A stretch of DNA of 64,000 nt from Austwickia sp. TVS 96-490-7B (GTDB lineage: Bacteria > Actinomycetota > Actinomycetes > Actinomycetales > Dermatophilaceae). The position numbers and the translations under genes were made by a program. This document shows positions 1-8,312 of the stretch, piece after piece. The stretch lies in assembly GCF_019331795.1 (NCBI RefSeq), contig NZ_JAHPZL010000003.1:303777-367776 (forward strand), given 5' to 3'. Under the pieces are notes generated by a model. That model was not told the origin of the DNA. It saw only the letters and a program-made list of their open reading frames with translations, and did not search any database. Position 1 is the first letter of the stretch; every line of letters begins with the position of its first letter.

Positions 1-254
1 TGGGATGGAACCTGATCGTTGACACGCTGCTCGGCTTGGTCCCCTTCATCGGGGACCTCGCCGATGCCGCGAGCCGCGCCAATGTCAAAAACCTCCAGCT
101 GCTTGAACGGGCATTAGTCGAGGGACAGACCGTGTCGACCAGTTACGGCGGGTACCTGGGTCAAGCGGCACTCCTCACCTCATCCGTCTTTGCGCTGAGC
201 CTCGTTATGGCAACTCGCAGCGTATGGTGGCTAGTAAAAATCATCGTCTTTTGA
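1..254 (+). CDS. DUF4112 membrane protein, C-terminal part only
   Basis: The reading frame is open at the left edge, so the start lies outside the window. The visible 84 residues begin in the GWNL/D..LGL.P..GD core and continue through the ADAA.RAN.KN..LLERALVEG block to a final hydrophobic helix ending VWWLVKIIVF. This matches the C-terminal half of the complete paralogue at 2447-2932 almost block for block, and both belong to the DUF4112 family of small bacterial membrane proteins of unknown function. The two copies are about 2.2 kb apart on the same strand and look like an old tandem duplication later split by accessory DNA. Function unknown. Confidence 0.8.
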   Translation, partial: GWNLIVDTLLGLVPFIGDLADAASRANVKNLQLLERALVEGQTVSTSYGGYLGQAALLTSSVFALSLVMATRSVWWLVKIIVF

Positions 255-330
255 CGGTGCCCACCAGCAATGCCCGTCAGTATCAGATCGGGGAATCATG
301 GCCAAAACATCGATGCTCAGCGGACGATGA

Positions 331-564
331 ATGCCCGTAGGAATCAGCCTGATGATCCTCGGGGTTGTGGTCCAGCAAGCTCCCGTTGGCAGTATTGACT
401 ATCTTCTCCCGGGGCTTGCGATGTGGTGCGGGGTGGGGCGTGTCATGTTATCCCTGGGCCATGTCTGCATCTGTCTGGGTGCCGCACTCATTGGAGCCGG
501 AATCGTCATACGGCATCTCGCCGATCAGTCGCCCCACTCTAAGCACGCACTGTATGACAATTAG
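331..564 (+). CDS. possible small membrane protein
   Basis: A 77-codon ORF follows the first DUF4112 gene by 76 bases. The product has two hydrophobic stretches (roughly residues 4-32 and 38-60) and a short polar tail, which would suit a two-helix membrane protein. No family is recognised and there is no clear ribosome binding site before the ATG, although GGACGATG lies close upstream. The surrounding DNA contains broken genes, so this may also be a fragment. It is reported because codon choice is plausible and nothing else explains the stretch. Confidence 0.3.
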   Translation: MPVGISLMILGVVVQQAPVGSIDYLLPGLAMWCGVGRVMLSLGHVCICLGAALIGAGIVIRHLADQSPHSKHALYDN

Positions 565-602
565 TGGGCCTACCGCCTGCCATCACCCTGGGCTGAGACC
601 GC

Positions 603-827
603 CGCATCGGCACAATCAGGCTTCAGTCGGTTCATTCAGGTGTTGAGCCGTCCCGACAGTTTTTAAAAAAGTACGTCAACGACATTTTGTTACGCCGGTA
701 TGGCGACTACGCAGCGCTTCGCTGCTACCTCGTGGAGATGGGTTTACTCGTCCGGGAAAACAACGTGTATTGGTGTTGCGGAGGCTCCGGCCTGGACGGC
801 GCCATAGACGCCGTTTCAGAGCGCTGA
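603..827 (+). pseudogene. DUF2087 domain remnant
   Basis: The frame ending at TGA 825-827 has no start codon before the middle of the domain. From about 660 it reads through YVNDILLRRYGDYAALR, YLVEMGLLVR and VYW. These are the hallmark blocks of DUF2087, a small helical domain found alone or at the C-terminus of ArsR-type regulators: (E)VN.IL....DYA.LRR.LV..GLL.R....YW. The part before 660 is short and does not resemble the rest of such a protein, and a poly-T/poly-A run (660-670) sits at the junction. I read this as the 3' end of a gene whose N-terminal part has been lost or shifted out of frame. Confidence 0.6.
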
Positions 828-1057
828 CCTGGCTCCTGCATTGGCACGCAGGACAACCCCCAACAGACCGGCGACGAAGCCAACGTAGGTCACCACAAAA
901 AGGGCGATCGTGGTTGCGGAAGGATCGCTCCCATCACGCAGTCCAGACATCGCCAAAAATACACCCAAGAATGCATAGCAACCGGCGATTATCCGAGCCA
1001 TTGGACGCGCAGCTCGATGACCAGCCAGATAACCAGCCCGACGATCAGGGCATTCAT
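816..1057 (-). pseudogene. small membrane protein split by a -1 frame change
   Basis: On the minus strand two short frames overlap. ATG 1057-1055 starts a 22-residue hydrophobic helix that stops at TAA 991-989. Inside it, in the -1 frame, ATG 1001-999 opens a 61-residue frame with two more hydrophobic helices ending at 816. Together they would make one three-helix protein of about 80 residues. Either one gene has suffered a frameshift near 1000, or these are two coupled microproteins overlapping by 13 bases. Both ends overlap or abut decayed genes (the DUF2087 remnant ends at 827), so decay is favoured. No family assigned. Confidence 0.4.
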
Positions 1058-1130
1058 CCCACCCAGCCATCACGACACGCTTTTCTTGCGCATTGAAAAA
1101 TATCTCATTCGCAACAGTCAGTGATGACAA

Positions 1131-1943
1131 TCATTCGTCATGCGCAATTTTTCTCAGCATGCCTGCCACTGAGCTCGCCAAGGCTGGGATGCGCTCCACA
1201 CGTTGACGAGGCATCGTCCTCAACGAGGAAATCTCATCTCCGACCACCACTCCATAGTCAGCGAGACTCAGCGCCTTAATATCATTATTGTCGTTGCCAA
1301 ACATTGTCACCCTCTCACCACGCCTTTGCCCCCGCACGACGGCAACTTCTTTGCCGACTCTCCCTGGAGTGAGGTCAATAACCCCATCGTGATGGTGGTT
1401 CACACTGAACGCACCGGACAACGAGTCTTGGAATTGCAGCTCGTCACCATCGCGAATGGTCAACGAAATTTTACATATTCCATAAGGATTTAAATTGCAT
1501 ACTTCTGCAAAGTCGGAATCCACGCGCGACGGATGCGCCAGCCAATCAAAACCCCCTCCGAAAACCTCGAAACTATCACCCCTATCAACATAGAAGGGGA
1601 TCGCCTTGCCGGAAAGCAATTGAGCCGTAGCGCATGCCACACTCTTCTCGAATTCAATTTTTTCGACTGTTTCAAATTGAGAATTTAAAACCAATGCCCC
1701 ATTCAGTGAGTAATAAAAGTCAAATAAATCACAGTCGGATCCCAAGAGTGCCCTGATGCCTCTCGACGCGCGGGACGAAGCTACGATAAAAGTATCACCA
1801 GGTTTGCTGGCTTTAAGACTACGCAGAGCACTGCGCACCTCGGGAGATATCCCGTAACCCGACGGGCTATCAAATGCAAGCGTGCCGTCTAAATCAAAAA
1901 TGTATCGATTTTGCGAACTGTGCCTGGATTCACATGTCGGCAT
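1131..1943 (-). CDS. HAD-superfamily (Cof/IIB-like) phosphatase
   Basis: The 270-residue product has the HAD nucleophile motif DLDGT at residues 17-21, a motif II serine in VASSRAS near residue 55, and the motif IV acidic cluster GNDNND near residue 217. Between them lies a long alpha/beta cap, which fits the Cof-type IIB subfamily acting on sugar or cofactor phosphates. The substrate cannot be told. AAGGAAG lies a few bases upstream of the ATG and supports the start. Base composition is clearly more AT-rich than the core genes (several lysine and isoleucine AT codons), and neighbours are remnants, so horizontal acquisition is likely. It could be cytosolic sugar-phosphate housekeeping or a leftover of a carbohydrate cluster. 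Confidence 0.8.
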   Translation of the reverse strand: MPTCESRHSSQNRYIFDLDGTLAFDSPSGYGISPEVRSALRSLKASKPGDTFIVASSRASRGIRALLGSDCDLFDFYYSLNGALVLNSQFETVEKIEFEKSVACATAQLLSGKAIPFYVDRGDSFEVFGGGFDWLAHPSRVDSDFAEVCNLNPYGICKISLTIRDGDELQFQDSLSGAFSVNHHHDGVIDLTPGRVGKEVAVVRGQRRGERVTMFGNDNNDIKALSLADYGVVVGDEISSLRTMPRQRVERIPALASSVAGMLRKIAHDE

Positions 1944-2085
1944 ATCCAGTCTTCCTTAGGTCGTTAAGCGCGGGATGGCAGAATCGAATAAATCGAACCA
2001 ACAATGGGGGCGCCACCAGGGTAATGTTCCACCATAGAGCTTCAACCGTTTCAGCTGTGCGAACTTGATTGCTGTAACATTTCAC
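1930..2085 (-). CDS. possible 51-residue protein overlapping the HAD gene start
   Basis: From GTG 2085-2083 to TGA 1932-1930 a 51-residue frame runs into the start of the HAD gene, overlapping it by 14 bases (the stop falls within the first codons of HAD). It carries one hydrophobic segment (about residues 17-35, WWNITLVAPPLLVRF) flanked by basic residues. No ribosome binding site is visible and the family is unknown. It may be a coupled leader gene or the C-terminal scrap of a lost upstream gene. Confidence 0.22.
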   Translation of the reverse strand: MKCYSNQVRTAETVEALWWNITLVAPPLLVRFIRFCHPALNDLRKTGYADM

Positions 2086-2446
2086 AGTGACCGCGTTGGG
2101 ATCGATCGCCCCAGTTTTTGCAGCCGGTCAGCGATACTCTACCCAACCGTCCACGTCGTAGCAGCTTTTTTATCTCACGATTTTTTCCATCGATGAGGAA
2201 CTGTGACAACTATCACTAAAATAACTTCTGCAGCTGCCCAGTCTTGGGGGCATGGCATTGTTAGACAGGCGCCTAATCGGTCTTTTCACTCAGGCCCGAA
2301 CCGCACATCCATGTTCTTATTCCGAACGTCGCTGGAGAGATGACCGCGGCCACTGAGGCCACATTCCAGGCAGGGGCAGCAATATGCCCTGATCGCCGGA
2401 TGGATAGCGGTGCTCATGGGTGCCATCACGACTTAAGGTGAAGCCC
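2086..2446. other. gap without a supported gene, locally AT-rich
   Basis: This stretch before the second DUF4112 gene holds two T-runs (around 2165-2187) and an AT-rich patch around 2205-2227 that could carry a promoter. I could not define a convincing -35/-10 pair or an ORF with domain content. The AAGGTG at 2435-2440 is the ribosome binding site of the next gene. Confidence 0.4.
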
Positions 2447-2932
2447 ATGTCCACCAGCCTTGCACCCTCATCCGATGCCGCCCTGGCCCGTCGCCGTCGC
2501 CTGGCCTGGCTCCTCGACGAGATGGTGCGGGTTCCCGGCACCCGGTTCCGTTTTGGCCTGGACGCTGTGATCGGGTTGATCCCGGGAGTCGGCGATTCGG
2601 TCAGCACCGTCCTGGCCGCAGCGATCCTCATCGACGCTGTCCGGCATCGCATCCCGTTGCGCTTGCTGCTGTTGATGGGGTGGAACCTGATGTTTGATGC
2701 GATCCTGGGTCTGCTGCCCGTCGTCGGTGACGTGGCTGATGCCGCGCACCGCGCCAACGTGAAGAATGTGCGACTGCTGGAGCGGGCACTGGTCGAGGGA
2801 CGGACTGTCCCGGTGAGCTATCGCGGTTACCTACTGCGGGCGGTGCTGCTCGTCGCAGCGATTCTCACAGTTATGGTCATGGCAGCCGCATTCACCGTGT
2901 GGTGGTTGTTGAGTGTGCTGCTCTCCTGGTGA
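2447..2932 (+). CDS. DUF4112 family membrane protein
   Basis: The 161-residue product starts with a basic, Ala/Arg-rich N-terminus, then carries the DUF4112 pattern: a RFGLDA..GLIPGVGD segment, a helix, a second D..LGLLPVVGD segment, the ADAAHRANVKN..LLERALVEG block and a last hydrophobic helix. Two GxGD turns between hydrophobic segments are typical of the family, whose role is unknown. AAGGTG six bases upstream supports ATG 2447 over an in-frame GTG at 2420. It is a paralogue of the gene cut by the left window edge. Transcription ends at the strong hairpin just downstream. Confidence 0.85.
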   Translation: MSTSLAPSSDAALARRRRLAWLLDEMVRVPGTRFRFGLDAVIGLIPGVGDSVSTVLAAAILIDAVRHRIPLRLLLLMGWNLMFDAILGLLPVVGDVADAAHRANVKNVRLLERALVEGRTVPVSYRGYLLRAVLLVAAILTVMVMAAAFTVWWLLSVLLSW

Positions 2933-2936
2933 TCCT

Positions 2937-2974
2937 GCCTGGCCGGGACGAGTCAGACCAGGTCCCGGCCAGGC
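2937..2974. terminator. bidirectional hairpin between convergent genes
   Basis: A perfect 13-bp stem (2937-2949 with 2962-2974, GCCTGGCCGGGAC) encloses a 12-base loop. It lies between the ends of the convergent DUF4112 (+) and MOSC (-) genes, so it can serve both. Confidence 0.75.
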
Positions 2975-2978
2975 CTCC

Positions 2979-3683
2979 TTAGGAGAGACGCCCCATCGCT
3001 TCGGCAGCCGTTTGTCGTGTCGTCTCATCCAGATCATCGCTGGCACGGGCCAAGAGGTCAGGCCACCGTTCTGGCTCACCCATTGAGGCCCGATAGAGGT
3101 CGCTGATCCGCACCCCGTGCCTCGGCCGGTGCGTCACGATCACCGAGTCGCCAGCTTGCACCTGACCCGGCACGGCCACCGCAAGGTATGTGCCCGGTAG
3201 CCCCTCGTCCGTGAACATCTTCAACCATCCAGGCTGGCCCATCCAGGCCCGGAACACCCCGCAAGGGATCCGAGGGCTACGAACTACCAGTTCCAGCGTG
3301 GCACCAACCCGCCACCGTTCACCGACCACGGCGCCACTGACATCCACACCGACCGTCGTCAGGTTTTCGCCAAACACGCCCGGCGTCAACGAGCGGCCCA
3401 TCAGCGCCGCAAAATGGTCCAAGTCCTCTTGGGCGTACGCATACACCGCTTGGTCGTCGCCGCCGTGATCCCGGTGGTCAACCACGACATCACCGACCAG
3501 TCCGCTTCCCGCACCGTGGCGTCGATCCCCTGGGGCTCGCACCTCGACAGATCCGTTGACGGGCACCTTCGCGATCCCGGTTGACGCCGTACGCCGTCCC
3601 ATGTCGACCTGCACTGCCGCTGCTGCGAGACATACAGCGACGACCCGTCCAGCACCCTCCGGGCCAGGATGTGCCCCCGTCAT
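2979..3683 (-). CDS. MOSC domain protein (YiiM-like)
   Basis: The 234-residue product has the MOSC pattern: DDQAVYAYAQEDL near the middle, then GVFGENLTT, VVGERWRVG, and R.PC..F.AWMGQPGWLKMF. The C-terminal part resembles the small helical extension of YiiM-type proteins. Family members bind molybdenum cofactor or act in reductive detoxification of N-hydroxylated compounds. The Cys in RIPCGVF is the conserved sulfur-carrying residue. The ATG at 3683 overlaps the stop of the upstream acyltransferase as ATGA, so the two are translationally coupled. Longer in-frame extensions into the acyltransferase gene are not supported. The partner reductase is not in the window. Confidence 0.88.
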   Translation of the reverse strand: MTGAHPGPEGAGRVVAVCLAAAAVQVDMGRRTASTGIAKVPVNGSVEVRAPGDRRHGAGSGLVGDVVVDHRDHGGDDQAVYAYAQEDLDHFAALMGRSLTPGVFGENLTTVGVDVSGAVVGERWRVGATLELVVRSPRIPCGVFRAWMGQPGWLKMFTDEGLPGTYLAVAVPGQVQAGDSVIVTHRPRHGVRISDLYRASMGEPERWPDLLARASDDLDETTRQTAAEAMGRLS

Positions 3684-4273
3684 CCGAGCGGGGTGAGGGT
3701 CTCGCCGTCTTGACGGTAGCGTCGGCCGCTCTGCGGGCACCGCCACTCACCGTCTCCGGCGTCCTCCAATGGCACTCCAGCCTCTCCGACCCAGCGGAGA
3801 CGACGAGCAGGGTTCCCGGCCACCAAGGCATACGCCGGGACGTCCTTGACCACGACCGACCCGGCAGCAATCAAGGCCCACGCCCCGATCGTCACCGGCG
3901 CCACACACACAGCGCGCGCCCCAATCGAGGCGCCATCATGGACCGTCACACCCACGTGCTCCCAATCATCGCCACGCTTCAACGTGCCATCCGGGGAGAT
4001 CGACCGGGGGTAATGGTCATTGGTGAACACCACGGCCGGTCCCACAAAAACACCATGACCCAACCGTGCCGGTTCGTAAACCAAGGCATAGTTCTGCAGC
4101 TTGCAGTTATCCCCCATCACCACGCCTGACCCGACGTACGCGCCCCGGCCCACGATGCAGTTCTCTCCCAAGACCGCATCCTCCCGGACCTGAGCTAAAT
4201 GCCAGATCGAACTGCCTTCACCGATCTGGGCGTTCTCCGCCACATCAGCGGTGTCGATGATACGCACGGCCAT
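3680..4273 (-). CDS. left-handed beta-helix acyltransferase (WbpD-like)
   Basis: The 197-residue product is made of hexapeptide repeats ([LIV]G.[GN]..[IV]) and contains the segment VFTNDHYPR followed by V.V.DGASIGARAVC, typical of the WbpD/WlbB class that N-acetylates UDP-amino-sugars for surface polysaccharides. A short tail with a paired Cys/W pattern follows the GNPAR motif. AAGGAGG five bases before ATG 4273 fixes the start; a GTG one codon earlier is too close to it. It is the first gene of a pair with the MOSC gene and lies downstream of the GT4/GT2/LCP operon, which supports a role in building surface glycans. Substrate not determined. Confidence 0.82.
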   Translation of the reverse strand: MAVRIIDTADVAENAQIGEGSSIWHLAQVREDAVLGENCIVGRGAYVGSGVVMGDNCKLQNYALVYEPARLGHGVFVGPAVVFTNDHYPRSISPDGTLKRGDDWEHVGVTVHDGASIGARAVCVAPVTIGAWALIAAGSVVVKDVPAYALVAGNPARRLRWVGEAGVPLEDAGDGEWRCPQSGRRYRQDGETLTPLG

Positions 4274-4350
4274 CACGGCCTCCTTAAGTCACTCGTTACG
4301 TCACTGTTGCTTGATTGATCGCTAATCGCCCCAGTTGAGACGACCTGGCA

Positions 4351-4369
4351 GTGACCTGATGTAGGTCAC
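4351..4369 (-). terminator. short hairpin after the GT4 gene
   Basis: GTGACCT (4351-4357) pairs with AGGTCAC (4363-4369) around a 5-base loop, just past the stop codon of the minus-strand GT4 gene. The stem is only 7 bp and lacks a T-run, so terminator function is tentative. Confidence 0.4.
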
Positions 4370-4376
4370 CTCTGAT

Positions 4377-5486
4377 TCAGGTCAACGCCACGATCGCCGC
4401 AGCCAGGTCGTCATAGACGGTGGACCGTCCCGCCTGCTCAACGGCATCTCGGGCCAACCGCCCCCGGATCTCATCCAGACTCTGCGGGTCTGCTGACCAG
4501 CGCTGCAGCTGCTCACCGACGGCCCGACCCACCTGCTCATCAGCGCCGGTCGGGACCACGGCACCCGCCTGATGCCGCACGACCAACTCCGCCGGACGAC
4601 GTAACTGCGTGGTCACCACAGGCAACCCACAGGCCAGGTATTCATACAACTTGCTGGGAACGGCATCCATGAATGCGCGCGTCGGCGTCAATAACAGCAG
4701 GCCAGCCCAGGCACCTGCCGCGAGCTGCCATGCCTGCCCTGGAGGTTGCCTGCCATGCAGACGCACTCGACGAGCCAGATCGCTCTCAGCGGCCACCATA
4801 GCCCGCACCCGCGGCTCGTCCACCCCAGATAACGGACCGACCAGATCGACCTCCCAGTCCGGCGCACGCCGGATCGCCTCAAGCATCGCGAACAACCCTC
4901 GCGACGCCCGCAAGTCACCGATATACAACGCTCGCGGCTGCTCACCGCGCGGCCCCGGAGCAGGCAGCAAGGAGGTGTCCGGGAGATTACGCACGACTAA
5001 GCGTCGACGAGCCTGATGCGGGCCGACATGATCATCTGCGACCACTACCAGGTCGGCGGTGCGAAAAGCCCGTTGGGCCGCCCGCACCATCAATCCAGCC
5101 ACCGCACCAGGAGCACCACCAGCTGCCGACGCCCAGGACCGATCCCGCAACAACGCGGCATAGTCCTCATGGACGTCCACGACCGTACGTCGGCCCCGAG
5201 CTCGGGCCACCAGACACGTCGTGAGCCCCGAATCCGGATCCAACGCCATCACCACCCGGCCCCGAGCCAGCAGAGGCAACTTCGCTGCCAGCCAAGCCCG
5301 CCCAGCTAAACCAGGACGGTCCCAGGTGCGCACTGAGACCCCTTCCGGAGCACCATGGGCCGAGCCCAACCCGAGAATCTCCACAGACAGACCCGCAGCC
5401 CGCAACCCGGCAACCTCACGATGCAGCCGAGCATCAGCCACATCGTGTCCGCTGGTCACGATGGTCACATCGACCTGACCCGTCAC
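4377..5486 (-). CDS. GT4-type glycosyltransferase
   Basis: The 369-residue product has a GT-B layout. The N-terminal Rossmann half begins VDVTIVTSGHDVADARLHRE and includes VVDVHEDYAA. The C-terminal half carries RALYIGDLRASRG, a middle RVRLHGRQP segment and the donor-site region PSKLYEYLACGLPVV, where the Glu of the E-x7-E region sits. Such enzymes move sugars from nucleotide donors onto lipid or glycan acceptors at the inner face of the membrane. GTG 5486 is preceded by AGGAAAGGA. It follows the GT2 gene by 44 bases in the LCP-GT2-GT4 operon, pointing to a cell-wall or capsular polymer. Donor and acceptor sugars are not identifiable. Confidence 0.85.
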   Translation of the reverse strand: MTGQVDVTIVTSGHDVADARLHREVAGLRAAGLSVEILGLGSAHGAPEGVSVRTWDRPGLAGRAWLAAKLPLLARGRVVMALDPDSGLTTCLVARARGRRTVVDVHEDYAALLRDRSWASAAGGAPGAVAGLMVRAAQRAFRTADLVVVADDHVGPHQARRRLVVRNLPDTSLLPAPGPRGEQPRALYIGDLRASRGLFAMLEAIRRAPDWEVDLVGPLSGVDEPRVRAMVAAESDLARRVRLHGRQPPGQAWQLAAGAWAGLLLLTPTRAFMDAVPSKLYEYLACGLPVVTTQLRRPAELVVRHQAGAVVPTGADEQVGRAVGEQLQRWSADPQSLDEIRGRLARDAVEQAGRSTVYDDLAAAIVALT

Positions 5487-5530
5487 CGACCTATCCTTTC
5501 CTGCGTCATCACGCCCCGCGCCGACACCGG

Positions 5531-6577
5531 TCAGCCCTCAGCCGGACGACGCAACTCCCGCGGGCTGGTCAGGAAACCCCACCCCCAGGACCAATGCATC
5601 GTGGCCAAAGCCAACGGCACCAACGCCCGGGTCCGCGGCTCCTCCCCCTTCGACACCGCCAGACCACCGCCGACAATGCCTGCGACATATGCCGCCGGGA
5701 CCACCCACGCTGCCCGAGACCGCCGGGACACCAACCCCGCCGCCGTTGCTGCGACCGTCGCCACCACCATCGCTGGCGGCGCCAGATACCGCGGGTTAAT
5801 CGTCGAATGATGCGCCGCCACCACTCGACGCCACCGACCGTAATGGAAATACTGCTTCGCCAACGCCGCCGTCGACGGGCGGGGCCGATAAGTCACCCGC
5901 AGCTCCGGGGTGAACCACACCACCCCCCCATCCAAACGCAGCCGATGGTTCAACTCCCAATCCTGCGCCCGCGTGAAATGCCCGTCGTACCCACCGATGT
6001 CCAGCAACGTGCGCCGCCGAAACACCCCCAGATACACCGTGTCCGCCGGACCCGCGCCACCACCAGTGTGGAAACGCGCTGACCCCACACCGATCCGCGA
6101 GCGCATCGCGCACGCCACGGCTCGCTCGAACGGCGTACGGCCCTGGGCGTCCATCACCCCGCCGACGTTCACGGCACCTGTGCGTTCCAACTCGGCGACT
6201 GCGGTGCGGATGTAGCCCTCGCTGAGTTCGGCGTGGCCGTCGACACGGACCAGCACGTCATGGCGGGCTGCCGCTACGGCGGCGTTCAAGGCGTCTGGGG
6301 TGCGGCCGCTGGGGTTGGCGACCACCCGGACTCGCTCATCCGCGGCTGCCAGCTGGGCTGCGATCTCCTCGGTGCGGTCTTTCGATGGTCCTATGGCCAG
6401 GACCACTTCGACCGGTCCCGGGTACTCCTGCGCCAGCACCCGACGTACTGCGTCCTGGAGATAAGGCTCCTCGTTGAGAATCGGCATGATGACGCTGACG
6501 CTCGGCCAGTCGGTCACGGAATCGGCCTCGTGGCGGCCGCGGGAGACGTCGACGACGTCGGAAGGAAGATCAGCCAT
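5531..6577 (-). CDS. GT2 family glycosyltransferase (ExoA-like)
   Basis: The 348-residue product opens with VSVIMPILNEEPYLQDAV, the GT-A N-terminus of family 2. VRVDGHAEL supplies the DxD-like metal site, QDWELNHRL corresponds to the (Q/R)xxRW-region acid block, and two hydrophobic segments near residues 265-320 anchor it in the membrane. This resembles succinoglycan ExoA-type enzymes. It starts 27 bases after the LCP gene and precedes the GT4 gene, so all three are probably co-transcribed for assembly of a surface polysaccharide. Polymer identity unknown. Confidence 0.88.
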   Translation of the reverse strand: MADLPSDVVDVSRGRHEADSVTDWPSVSVIMPILNEEPYLQDAVRRVLAQEYPGPVEVVLAIGPSKDRTEEIAAQLAAADERVRVVANPSGRTPDALNAAVAAARHDVLVRVDGHAELSEGYIRTAVAELERTGAVNVGGVMDAQGRTPFERAVACAMRSRIGVGSARFHTGGGAGPADTVYLGVFRRRTLLDIGGYDGHFTRAQDWELNHRLRLDGGVVWFTPELRVTYRPRPSTAALAKQYFHYGRWRRVVAAHHSTINPRYLAPPAMVVATVAATAAGLVSRRSRAAWVVPAAYVAGIVGGGLAVSKGEEPRTRALVPLALATMHWSWGWGFLTSPRELRRPAEG

Positions 6578-6604
6578 GGTCCTGGTGTTGTCGCGCGGAA
6601 AAGG

Positions 6605-8251
6605 TCACGGCACGACGCAGACGTCGGAGCCGTCGGTCACAGTCGAAGCAGGGGTCCGGTCTCCACCGCTGGAAGCCTGACCACCGCCCTGACTCCCCTC
6701 ATCCTGCCCGGACCCACCGGGTCGGCGCACACCGCCAGGAGCTGCCCCCGATGAGGCACCCCCCGCAGCAGCCGGACCAGACTCAGTCGAAGAAGGCGGA
6801 CGTGGACCCACACGTCCGGCAGCGCTGGAAGGGACAGCAGCTCCGGGATCGGCCTCACTCGCAGCCAAAGTCGAGGAGACGGTGTCACGGATCACGCCTG
6901 GATCGTAATCCCATGGCTTGATCAACGGCGGCACGAAATTGATACCGGTGATTGGGAAGGCGCGGCCCCGCAACGACAAGTCAGCTAATCCGCCCAGGTC
7001 AGCTTGCGGGATGTCGGTGTGTAAGACCTTCTCCCCTGCCGCTGCCAGGTCTCGGAATCGAGTGACTACCGTTTGCGGATCCACTTGTTTCATCGCTGCC
7101 TGGAGAACGCACCGTTGCCGCGCCATTCGATCGTAGTTGGTCGATCCCTCCCGGGAACGCGCATACCAGAGGGCGTGAAACCCGTCGAAGTGGTGTCGGC
7201 CTGGCTGGATATATCCGCGCACTGGTGAGCTGCCCCCGCCGATCGGGGTGGAGTTTTTGACGATCATGTCCAGCCCACCGACGGCGTCGATCATCGTCGT
7301 GAAGCCTTGGAGGTCGATCAACGCGTAGTACTGGATGTCCACACCGGACAGCGCCTCGACTGCTTCTTTGGTGGCCCACGCCCCAGGGTCGTCCACCTCG
7401 GACGGGAACTGGTCCCGATGCTCGCCTGCCCAGGTGTAGAGGCCGTTGAGTAAGCATTCGTCACCGCAGTTCCAGCCCTGCGGCATCAACCGGGCCATCA
7501 CCGACCCCGACCGGAAGGTGATGTTTTCGGTGTCGCGGGCAAACCCGAACGTGACGACTTTGCCTGTCGCCGCGTCAACACTGGCCAAGATGATCGTGTC
7601 CGGGCGGGTGCCCATCCGGTCCGCCCCTGAATCACCTCCTAGCAAGAGCACATTGAGACGGCCCTTGACCGGTTGCCGACTGACGTCGGCGTGAAACACC
7701 TGCCCCAACACTGCGCCGCCGGTATACAACGCCGACGCCCCCCATCCCAACGGGCCAGAAGTCACCACGATGCCCACCACTGCCGCCACCACGACGCCGC
7801 GTCGAGTGGCCCGCGGCAGTGTGGATAACCGTGAGAGACGCACCGCATCCACGAAGGTCAAGGCCCACGCCACCGCCGCCACCGCCAAGAGTGCTGCTAA
7901 CACCCACAACGTCCACGTCCGGGAGAACAGCCCCAAGACGAAGCTGCGACGTACCCACACTGTGACCGCGGAAAGCACTGCCACGACCCACAGCGCTGCC
8001 CACACCCGCAACCCAGCTCGACCCCACCGGCGGCGACCCGCCACCAATTGCGCCGACCCAGGCAGCAGCAGCGTCAACGCCACCAAGGTGTAAGCACGGC
8101 GCCGGCGTAGCCGCGGTGACAGCGACGCCGGATCAGCCAGCAGACCCGGACGGCGATGCCGGGCATGACGATGACCACCGCGCGGCAGGGGCACATCAGT
8201 TGATGCACCGAGATGCTCATGCTCTCGATCGTGCAGGTCAGAATGATTCAT
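6605..8251 (-). CDS. LytR-CpsA-Psr (LCP) family wall-polymer ligase
   Basis: The 548-residue product has a basic, His/Arg-rich cytoplasmic N-terminus. Four hydrophobic segments follow (roughly 53-68, 80-97, 110-133, 150-170), then an extracytoplasmic LCP domain containing NVLLLGGDSGADR.GTRPDT, VDAATGKV, FARDT and the later YYALIDLQGF, AVGGLD and YARSR..S.YDRMARQR blocks. LCP enzymes transfer lipid-linked polymers (teichoic acid, arabinogalactan, capsule) to peptidoglycan. The Arg and Asp residues of these motifs that bind the pyrophosphate are present. A Ser/Gly/Pro-rich tail follows. The extra N-terminal helices are seen in other actinobacterial members. ATG 8251 is preferred over an upstream in-frame TTG (8260). 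It heads the LCP-GT2-GT4 operon. Confidence 0.9.
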   Translation of the reverse strand: MNHSDLHDREHEHLGASTDVPLPRGGHRHARHRRPGLLADPASLSPRLRRRRAYTLVALTLLLPGSAQLVAGRRRWGRAGLRVWAALWVVAVLSAVTVWVRRSFVLGLFSRTWTLWVLAALLAVAAVAWALTFVDAVRLSRLSTLPRATRRGVVVAAVVGIVVTSGPLGWGASALYTGGAVLGQVFHADVSRQPVKGRLNVLLLGGDSGADRMGTRPDTIILASVDAATGKVVTFGFARDTENITFRSGSVMARLMPQGWNCGDECLLNGLYTWAGEHRDQFPSEVDDPGAWATKEAVEALSGVDIQYYALIDLQGFTTMIDAVGGLDMIVKNSTPIGGGSSPVRGYIQPGRHHFDGFHALWYARSREGSTNYDRMARQRCVLQAAMKQVDPQTVVTRFRDLAAAGEKVLHTDIPQADLGGLADLSLRGRAFPITGINFVPPLIKPWDYDPGVIRDTVSSTLAASEADPGAAVPSSAAGRVGPRPPSSTESGPAAAGGASSGAAPGGVRRPGGSGQDEGSQGGGQASSGGDRTPASTVTDGSDVCVVP

Positions 8252-8312
8252 CACCCACAAGTATCGGCCGCTCCCCGCGCCCGACGACCGATTCAGCCAG
8301 CGACGCGCCGCG

